This document shows positions 57,387 to 64,000 of a stretch of DNA of 64,000 nucleotides, piece by piece. The notes beneath the pieces were generated by a model. It did not search any database. It saw nothing but the letters and a program-made list of their open reading frames with translations, and was not told the origin of the DNA. The number at the start of each line of letters is the position of its first letter. The first letter of the stretch is position 1. The position numbers and the translations under genes are program-made. Source of the stretch: Thioalkalivibrio sp. HK1 (lineage in GTDB: Bacteria; Pseudomonadota; Gammaproteobacteria; HK1); assembly GCA_000583135.1 (NCBI GenBank), contig JFBG01000001.1:39537-103536 (forward strand), in the 5' to 3' direction.

Positions 57387-59369
57387 TTACGGGGGATCGG
57401 GCGGCGCTCGCCCGATCTCGAGAAGGGCGTCGGGGAGCCCCGAACCGCGCACGGTATCGCTATCCACCGCCGCTTCGATCGCCGCTTCTTGCGCGTGCAA
57501 GACCACCCGTTTTCGCGCGCGGGTCACCGCGGTATAAAGCAGTTGGCGAGTGGCGAGCGGCGAATCGGCAGGACCTAAGACCACGGCCACCTCGTCGTAT
57601 TCCGATCCTTGGGATCGGTGGATGGTCAAGGCGAAGAAACTCTCGTGCTCCGGCAGTCTCCCGGGCGATATCAGGCGCGGATTCTTATCATCGCCACCGA
57701 CATCGGGAAACCAAACGCGCTTTTCGCCCCTCGTATCGTGGACCACGATGCCGGTATCGCCGTTGGCGAGGCCGGTATGGGAATCGTTGCGATTGACGAT
57801 GATCGGACGGCCGAGATAGAACGTCTCTCCATAAGGGGCGAGCCCCCTTTCGCGCAGGGATTCCTCCACGCGGCGGTTGAATCTCTCGGAGCCGAAGGCG
57901 CCTCGGCGGTGGGCGCATAACACCCGAAACCCCTCGAATCGCTTGCGGAGGCTTTCGATGGCCGCTTCCGTCGCTTCGCCGTCATGAGGAAACCCGACCT
58001 CGGACAGGTTGCGAATCATCGGCAAGAAATGATTCGTTGCGCATTCGTCGGCGAGGCGATCGAAGGCTTGGATATCCTCCATCGCTTGTCGCTCGATGCG
58101 ATTGTCGCCGGCATCGGGGGCATCGCCATTCTCCGCATCGTCACCCTTGCCCCCTTCTAAGTCCCGAAGGCAGGCGATCGCATCTTTTGCCCGGCCCTCG
58201 ATGATGGCCCCGGCGAGCCTGCCGATCCCTTGATCCGAAGGAAAGCGCCAGTTATGCCCGAGGCGGACGACGCAAGGGGAAAGGGCCGAGCCGGTGGCGG
58301 CGCTCGGGCAAAGGTCGGCGAAAACGCTTCCCGGCTGCACCGACGAGAGTTGATCGGCATCGCCCAGGAGGATCAGCCTTGCATCTGCAGGCAGGGTCGA
58401 TAGCGTTCTCGCCATCAGCGAGATATCCACCATCGAGCACTCGTCGATGATCAGCACTTGCAAGGGAAGGTGGCTCTTGGCGTGCAACAGTAATCGATGC
58501 AAGGTGGTGGCGGAATCGAGATCGGCCAAGGCGGGGATCCTCGATGCGAGCCTTGCACAACGTTCCTTGACCGAGGCGCTCAAACGAGACGCCGCCTTCC
58601 CGGTGGGGGCGGCCAATTTGATGCGCTCGCAAGATGCAAGGCCGCCTTCGACCAGCAGGGCGATGATATTGGCGACGGTCGTGGTCTTGCCGGTGCCGGG
58701 GCCGCCGGTGATCACGCAAAGCCGGTGTCTTAGCGCCACCTGCGCCGCCTTTCTCTGGTCTTCGTCCTTGCGCGTCGAATCGGCGGGCGCCCCGAAGACG
58801 GCATCGATCTTTTCTTCGACGGCGGGATCGGCCGGCGGCGCCTTGCCGTCGTCGCCATCGATCAACCCTTGGATTTTGCGCACGATCGTTCTTTGTGCCT
58901 CCCACATCCGATGCAGGTAAAGGCGGACGATTCGCTCATCGGTTCCGTCGCTTGATTGTCCGTCGGCCGCTTGTCCGTCGGGCGATAGTCCCCCGCCCGA
59001 GGCTTCGAGCACCAAGGGGCGTATCGCCTCGTCGTCGGGCCTCATCACCGCCCGACTTCGCGCCAAGGCATCGAACCACCGATCGGCTGTCGGCAGGGTT
59101 ATCTTTTTATCCCCCTCTTGCGAATCTTGCGAAAAGCGCTTGGAGAGGATCAGATCGCTTCCTCCCTCGGCCTTGATATCGAGGCAGACATGTCCGTCCC
59201 GGTTTCGGCAACTTGCAAGGGCGGCGGCCAGCCACACCGGATCATCGGGATCGGATTTGCCGGCATGGTCGATGGCATGATCGATACCCTGATCGATCTG
59301 CCGGATCAGCGAGGCGAAGCGATGGTCGATATCGCCCAACTCGACACTCGTCGGCGAGCTCGATTTCAC
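57387..59369 (-). CDS. recD: Exodeoxyribonuclease V subunit alpha (RecD)
   Basis: A 660-residue SF1B 5'-3' helicase subunit. Walker A is CVITGGPGTGKTTTVANII, then TLHRLLL, VLIIDECSMVDISLMARTL and LGDADQL; the C-terminus has TIHRSQGSEYDEVAVVLGP and YTAVTRARKRVVL. It works with RecB and RecC in double-strand-break repair and degradation of foreign linear DNA. The start overlaps the recB stop by 4 nt, so translation is coupled. Inserted acidic segments (for example GGKGDDAENGDAPDAGDN) are unusual but in a loop region. Confidence 0.94.
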   Translation of the reverse strand: MKSSSPTSVELGDIDHRFASLIRQIDQGIDHAIDHAGKSDPDDPVWLAAALASCRNRDGHVCLDIKAEGGSDLILSKRFSQDSQEGDKKITLPTADRWFDALARSRAVMRPDDEAIRPLVLEASGGGLSPDGQAADGQSSDGTDERIVRLYLHRMWEAQRTIVRKIQGLIDGDDGKAPPADPAVEEKIDAVFGAPADSTRKDEDQRKAAQVALRHRLCVITGGPGTGKTTTVANIIALLVEGGLASCERIKLAAPTGKAASRLSASVKERCARLASRIPALADLDSATTLHRLLLHAKSHLPLQVLIIDECSMVDISLMARTLSTLPADARLILLGDADQLSSVQPGSVFADLCPSAATGSALSPCVVRLGHNWRFPSDQGIGRLAGAIIEGRAKDAIACLRDLEGGKGDDAENGDAPDAGDNRIERQAMEDIQAFDRLADECATNHFLPMIRNLSEVGFPHDGEATEAAIESLRKRFEGFRVLCAHRRGAFGSERFNRRVEESLRERGLAPYGETFYLGRPIIVNRNDSHTGLANGDTGIVVHDTRGEKRVWFPDVGGDDKNPRLISPGRLPEHESFFALTIHRSQGSEYDEVAVVLGPADSPLATRQLLYTAVTRARKRVVLHAQEAAIEAAVDSDTVRGSGLPDALLEIGRAPPDPP

Positions 59370-62300
59370 TTCGGATTCCCCTCATCGAAGCAGCCATCGA
59401 GCGCCAGCAGGCATGCGGTGGCGGGGCGGTCGTAGAAGACGCCCTCCCTCGTCGCTTTTTCGGGATCGATGCCCCGCAGGAAAAGGTAGAAAGCCCCGCC
59501 GATATGACGCTCGGGATCGTAATCATCGAGTCGAAACGCCAAATAGCGGTGCAAAGCCACCAAGTAGATCAGATATTGCAGGTGATAGTCGTGCGCTTTC
59601 ATTTCCCTTTCCATCGACGCTCGGTCATAGCCTTCGAGCCGGTTCGACTTGTAGTCGAGTACATACCACCGCCCATCGTGTTCCACCACGAGATCGATGA
59701 AGCCCCGCATATAGCCGGTGATGGCCGCCGGCATCTCCCCGTCGCCGGTTTTTTTTCCGCCGAAAGGGTTTTTCAATGCCACGGAATATCCATGATCGAA
59801 AAGGCATCGGGAGAGATGTTCGATGCGGGCCTCGACCAAAGGGAAGTGGAACTCCATCTCGACCATCCGGGGCACCGGATCGCAAAGGCGAAAACCCTTG
59901 CTCTCGGGCTCCCCAAGGGGCATCGCTCGGCAGCGCTCGACCATGGCGCCCACCGCTTTCAGCCATTTCGCATCCAGACCGGAATGTCGGATTTCCTGCT
60001 TGCAGATGGCATCGACAATATCCCCTTCCCCATCCTCGTTTTCCTGTCGGTCCAAACGCTCGAATATCCGGTGCAGGCAGCGCCCGGTCATCGCCCCTTT
60101 GGGGAGATCCATGATCGCTCGATCGATGGGATCGACCGGATCGGAGGAAGAAGCCGTCGCTATCTCGATGGCTTCGTCATCGCCGGCGTCTTCGATATCG
60201 ACATCGTCGTGATCCGGTCGCTCGGCATCGGCAAGGGACGAGATCGTCGCCCGGCGATCTCGGATCAATGCCGAATAGCTGGTGATCTGTCTTGAAGGTC
60301 GGATGGTGCGCGTGAATTCTCGCACGACGAGATCGTTTTTCTCGGCGGTGCCGGCGGCGATGCTCGCCCCGGCGGTGTCGCCGCTTTCTCCCTCGAAGAG
60401 TTCGGTGATTTCGATGCCATGAGGGCAAAGGTCCCGCAGGGCATCGACCTCCTCCTTCCACCGGCAATGTGCCAAGGTATCGAAGCGCTCCATCGTGGCG
60501 TCGATGCGCCTTCTCAATGAGCGGGGGATGATGCTTTCGTCGCCCGATTCGCTTTCGTCCATAGCGCCACTGTCATCCCCATCCCCATCGCCGGCATCCT
60601 CATCGTCCCCTCGATGCAGCAACCAGGCAAGGGGGGTGTTTTTCGCACCGCTCACCTTGCCCCAAGTCACGACGCAGCGATATTGCGCGCGGGTCAAGGC
60701 GACATAGAAAAGGCGAAGTTCCTCGGAGAACTCCTCGATGCGGTCGCACTCCAAGATATCCTCGTCGGGGTCGAGGTAGAGGGCTTGGGAGTATTCATCG
60801 CCCGTTTCGCCCGTTTCCTTCTTCTTGAGTAGGTGGCAGGCGACCCCTTCGTTTTTCTTCTCGTTCAGCCGTTTCGAATCATCCGAACCGCTCCAAGCAA
60901 AGGGCAGGAAGACGATCGGGAATTCCAAACCCTTGCTGCCGTGAACGGTCAGGATTCGAACCAGATCTTCGTCGCTCGGAAGGCGCAACTGGATCTCGTC
61001 GACGGCGGTATCCTTGTCTTCCAAGCGATCGCTCAGCCATTTGGCGAGCGAAGATGGAGTGAAGCGATAACGGGTTTGAGCCTCTTGCAGCAGATCCGAA
61101 AGATGCAGCAGATTGGTCAGGCGGCGGGGTCCGGCCTGCGATTTCAAAAGCATCGCCGCCCCTTGCTGCCGCTTGATCAGTTTGCGGAGCATCACCCCGA
61201 TGCCGTCTCGCTCCCAAGCCTCTCGCCAATCGACGAGACGCTGCGACCAATCGTTCCACCGATCTTCGCAAGTGTCGATCAGACGAAGATCGTCGCTGCC
61301 CAAGCCGAAGAGATCCCCGGCCAACGCCCCGCGCACCCGGGTCTCCAATCCCGGTTCGAGCAAGGCCCATAGCAGGCGCTCGAGTTGTTGCGCTTCTCGG
61401 GTTCGAAAGACGCTGTCGTCTCCGATTTCGATGCAATCGATGCCGTTTTTTCGCATCTCGATGGCCACGAGACGGCCTTGGTGTTTTTTGCGCACCAGCA
61501 CCGTGATATCCGAGCCGCGAAGGTCCCTCGGCTCCTCGCCCTTTAGGTGCAGTTGCGTTCTCCCGGCGCCGAGCAGATAGGCGATCTCTCGTACGAGGCC
61601 CACCACCGCCTCTTCGCCGGCCGCCTCCTTGCTCTTGTTCGAAGTGTCCGATTCCGGCAGCAGGCGCAGGCAAAGCGGGGCGTGATCGGAGCGGCCCTCG
61701 ATGGCAAGCGGTCGCTCGTCTTTCCCCGCCTTGACCTTGGTGTATTCGATCAAGCGATCGGGAAGGGCGAAGGCGCAAGGTCGATCGAACAAGGCGTTCA
61801 TCGCCTCGATCAGTTCCGGGGTCGAGCGCCAATTGCTTTCGAGCGAAACTCTGGGGCCCGCCTTGGTCTTCGCCTCGAGATAGGCAAAAACATCCGCCCC
61901 CCGAAAACGATAGATCGACTGCTTGGGGTCGCCGACCATGAATAAAGAGCCGAGCGAGGCGCCATCGTTTTTTTTCAAGTCCCGGGCGAAGATTCGATCG
62001 AAGATCCGCGCTTGAATCTGATCCGTATCTTGATATTCGTCGATCAGCGCAACATGATATCGCTCGCAAAGGCGCATCGACAATCGCTTGCCGTTTACGC
62101 CGGCAAGCGCCTTGTCGACCTCGATGAGAAGATCGTCATAGGAGGATTTCTTGGTCGCTCGGATGCCCTCGTGGATGGTTCGGGGTATTTCTTCGAGCAG
62201 GTCTTTTCTCAGCGATCGAAGCCATTGTTCGAGGATGTCATAAAGCGAAAGGCAAGCATCGTTCATCGTATCGAAGCATTGCGCCATTTCGATGAAGGAG

Positions 62301-63262
62301 GGATCTTGCGGGGGCGATGCACTTTTCTTGCTCTTTTCTTTCAGTCTCGAAAGCCCGAAGAATGCGAAGAATTCGGGTCTATCTTTCGATGCCTTTTTCG
62401 GCAGCAATATCAAACCCTCGCCGAGATATTTCTCTTTCAGCTCCGAAAGGTTGTTATCGACGGTCGGTCCGCGATATGAATTTCTGTTCAACCATCCCCC
62501 GTTTTTCAACTCCCATTCATATTCATCGCCGCAACTCTCCCATACTCTTCGCATTTCCTTTGCGCTTTCGTTCCAATAGTCGATCGCCTCTTGCAGTGCT
62601 TCGTCGCGGAAATTCCCTTCATCCCATCGGATATCGATGGCCTTGCCCCGCCATCGATCGACCCACTTTGCCAAAGGGGCGGGGAAGAATCGTCGATCGT
62701 CGATGAAGGCGGCCTGCACCGGAGCGATATTGCCAAGACGTCGTCTCCAGAAATCCCGTACCGCCTCTTGGATCATCGAATCGTCCTGCCCGACGATTTC
62801 GGCATCGAAGGGGAAGTCGCATTCGAAGGCGAAATCCGAGAGGGTTCGTTGGCAAAATCCGTGGATGGTATACACCGGGGCGAGGTCGATATCGTCGAGC
62901 GCGCGTTTTATCCTTCTTCGGGCGAGATTCGCATCGAAATCGTCGATCATCGTTTTCCAGCATGAAACGATCTTTTGCGCTTGATCGTTTTTCGCCGCTT
63001 GCGCATCGATATCCCCTTCGGCGAGCGAAGGCAGGATATCGTGGAGCAAGCGGCGGATCCGTTCGCGCAGTTCGGCGGTGGCGGCGCGGGTGAAGGTGAC
63101 CACCAAAATACGCTCGATGGATAGCTCCCTTTCCACCAACAAGCGGGCGATCAACGAGGTGATCGCCCGGGTCTTCCCCGAGCCCGCGCTCGCCTCCATC
63201 AACACTCTCTCGCCCGGGTTCAAAGGCAGTTCCAAGGCGGATTCATAATGATTCGATGGCAT
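59366..63262 (-). CDS. recB: Exodeoxyribonuclease V subunit beta (RecB)
   Basis: A 1298-residue SF1A helicase-nuclease when started at 63262 (MPSNHYESALEL), with AAGGGA about 10 nt upstream; longer starts to 63409 add low-similarity sequence. Walker A is LMEASAGSGKTRAITSL; other helicase motifs are VALIDEYQDTDQIQARIFDR, DPKQSIYRFRGADVFAYLEA, VHGSKGLEFPIVFLPFAW and LRLFYVALTRAQYRCVV. The C-terminal nuclease site has GFIDLVVEHDGRWYVLDYKS, the D...DYK pattern of RecB nucleases. No recC lies directly upstream within this window. Low-complexity acidic linkers occur near DDEDAGDGDGDDSG. Confidence 0.93.
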   Translation of the reverse strand: MPSNHYESALELPLNPGERVLMEASAGSGKTRAITSLIARLLVERELSIERILVVTFTRAATAELRERIRRLLHDILPSLAEGDIDAQAAKNDQAQKIVSCWKTMIDDFDANLARRRIKRALDDIDLAPVYTIHGFCQRTLSDFAFECDFPFDAEIVGQDDSMIQEAVRDFWRRRLGNIAPVQAAFIDDRRFFPAPLAKWVDRWRGKAIDIRWDEGNFRDEALQEAIDYWNESAKEMRRVWESCGDEYEWELKNGGWLNRNSYRGPTVDNNLSELKEKYLGEGLILLPKKASKDRPEFFAFFGLSRLKEKSKKSASPPQDPSFIEMAQCFDTMNDACLSLYDILEQWLRSLRKDLLEEIPRTIHEGIRATKKSSYDDLLIEVDKALAGVNGKRLSMRLCERYHVALIDEYQDTDQIQARIFDRIFARDLKKNDGASLGSLFMVGDPKQSIYRFRGADVFAYLEAKTKAGPRVSLESNWRSTPELIEAMNALFDRPCAFALPDRLIEYTKVKAGKDERPLAIEGRSDHAPLCLRLLPESDTSNKSKEAAGEEAVVGLVREIAYLLGAGRTQLHLKGEEPRDLRGSDITVLVRKKHQGRLVAIEMRKNGIDCIEIGDDSVFRTREAQQLERLLWALLEPGLETRVRGALAGDLFGLGSDDLRLIDTCEDRWNDWSQRLVDWREAWERDGIGVMLRKLIKRQQGAAMLLKSQAGPRRLTNLLHLSDLLQEAQTRYRFTPSSLAKWLSDRLEDKDTAVDEIQLRLPSDEDLVRILTVHGSKGLEFPIVFLPFAWSGSDDSKRLNEKKNEGVACHLLKKKETGETGDEYSQALYLDPDEDILECDRIEEFSEELRLFYVALTRAQYRCVVTWGKVSGAKNTPLAWLLHRGDDEDAGDGDGDDSGAMDESESGDESIIPRSLRRRIDATMERFDTLAHCRWKEEVDALRDLCPHGIEITELFEGESGDTAGASIAAGTAEKNDLVVREFTRTIRPSRQITSYSALIRDRRATISSLADAERPDHDDVDIEDAGDDEAIEIATASSSDPVDPIDRAIMDLPKGAMTGRCLHRIFERLDRQENEDGEGDIVDAICKQEIRHSGLDAKWLKAVGAMVERCRAMPLGEPESKGFRLCDPVPRMVEMEFHFPLVEARIEHLSRCLFDHGYSVALKNPFGGKKTGDGEMPAAITGYMRGFIDLVVEHDGRWYVLDYKSNRLEGYDRASMEREMKAHDYHLQYLIYLVALHRYLAFRLDDYDPERHIGGAFYLFLRGIDPEKATREGVFYDRPATACLLALDGCFDEGNPK

Positions 63263-63843
63263 CGACGAAGATCCCTTGGCTTTCATTTCGCCCGCATCGA
63301 TGCGGGCATCCGATACGGGCCGATCGACGAGCCTATCCGGCATCGGCATCGCAACGGCACCCGCGCCCGGCATCGAGCGCTTTCTCGATGTGTCGGTGTC
63401 GATCGACAACGGCGAGAGTGGGCACCACCTCCCCGCTCAGTTGTTCTAAACCCCGACCAAAGATTTGATTTTATGGGATGAAAGTGATGTATCTCTTGGC
63501 AAGGCGCAGGCAAGTTCGAAATAGCGGGTGCTCCTCATCAAAGCGAGCATCGCCATAGGCTTTGGGGCGCGGAACGGGGGGCGTGAACGGGTGCCTGTGC
63601 CCCGAACCCCTCTCGCTTCGGGTAGAGATCCGCTGTCTTGCCACCCTCGTCCGGTTCGGGGGCGAAACGGAAGGCGCACGCACGGCGACTTTTCGCAGCC
63701 GCCGCCGTTTTAGGGTAAATTAACAGGCAAGGTGTCCATCGGAAAAAGCGTGCGGTGGACTCGCTCGCATGCCGACAGCGAAGGGCTTCGGCTTCGATAC
63801 GGACAGCAAAAACGGCCTACAACGCCCAATGGAGTGCACGATA
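63263..63843. other. Region upstream of recB
   Basis: About 580 bp. Minus-strand frames at 63471-63683 and 63446-63679 are open but show no similarity I recognise, and no recC sequence was seen. Promoters for recB and for the right-edge gene probably lie here. Confidence 0.35.
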
Positions 63844-64000
63844 ATGAGTCTTCCAACCCGCGATATCAACGACTTGAGCGCACAATCCGCATCGGTGCCC
63901 AAGGTACCGGCGGCACCTGAATTGACTGCCCCCCCCCCCCCAGAAAGCGCTTTGCTGCTGAACTAGTCGCTTTATGCTCGTTATCGTTATCGACGATTCT
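63844..64000 (+). CDS. N-terminal part of an unknown gene containing a 13-C tract (runs off window)
   Basis: Starts ATG at 63844 with GGAG 9 nt upstream and reads SLPTRDINDLSAQSASVPKV, PAAPELTA, then Pro repeats from the C tract. With 13 C it stops after ESALLLN at 63966. With 14 or 11 C the frame continues RKRFAAELVALCSLSLSTIL to the window end with no stop; with 12 C it stops earlier (QKALCC-stop). The gene is therefore either phase-variable or truncated. It cannot be identified from the short N-terminus. Confidence 0.5.
63929..63941. repeat. Homopolymer of 13 C, putative phase-variation tract
   Basis: Thirteen C after GAATTGACTG, within the first 30 codons of a plus-strand frame with a good ribosome-binding site. 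It has the same length and coding-strand base as the tract in mod. Confidence 0.85.

Noticed and set aside
63446..63683. Minus-strand frames upstream of recB as the end of recC
   Set aside because: No RecC motif was recognised and the frames are short and Arg/Pro-rich.

Overview
The window reads as a chromosomal segment of a moderately GC-rich proteobacterium, most likely a gammaproteobacterium. It encodes RecB/RecD rather than AddAB, a MetA-type homoserine acyltransferase, DsbD, a TolC-type outer-membrane protein and TRAP transporters. No rRNA, tRNA or CRISPR array was seen. The genus cannot be named from the sequence.

Left part (1-10.8 kb): the 5' part of a secreted tandem-repeat protein runs off the left edge and is followed by recQ. 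Next comes a restriction island, all on the minus strand: a HigA-like antitoxin with a decayed HigB, a type III-like Res subunit, a matching Mod methyltransferase, and a Fic pseudogene. Mod is interrupted twice. One interruption is a run of 13 C (coding strand); removing one C reopens the frame for about 350 codons, as in a phase-variable Mod.

10.9-21 kb: a catabolic/uptake cluster. TRAP transporter genes dctP-Q-M, an enoyl-CoA hydratase, an IclR regulator and two CaiB/BaiF CoA-transferases lie on the minus strand. A solute-binding-like protein without a signal peptide, an SDR and a zinc alcohol dehydrogenase lie divergently on the plus strand.

21-30.3 kb: the most unusual region. A two-gene cassette (OLD/AAA_15-like ABC ATPase plus a small protein with a D...ExK, PD-(D/E)XK-like motif, overlapping by ATGA) occurs three times around argG. 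Each copy follows the 3' end of argG or a decayed duplicate of it, and copy 3 also carries a decayed 3' end of the alcohol dehydrogenase gene, so whole blocks were duplicated. The ATPases are almost identical at the N-terminus and conserved at the C-terminus but differ strongly in the middle. Nuclease copy 1 has a Trp-to-stop change. The arrangement suggests an undescribed ATPase-nuclease defence system that has been amplified.

30.4-46.3 kb: mostly housekeeping and envelope genes: a large BNR-repeat protein, small membrane protein, methyltransferase, universal stress protein, P-loop protein, metA, a redox/efflux group (thioredoxin-like, TolC-like, HlyD-like, DsbD), an alpha/beta hydrolase, and TrmB fused to a gamma-glutamylcyclotransferase-like domain.

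46.6-64 kb: an 1818-residue secreted protein with about 12 tandem beta-sandwich modules, several nearly identical in DNA; an aldehyde dehydrogenase; a polysaccharide pair (GT4 and WbpM/CapD-like); recD and recB without an adjacent recC; and, at the right edge, the start of a gene containing a second run of 13 C. With one more or two fewer C that gene stays open to the window end, making it a second candidate contingency locus.
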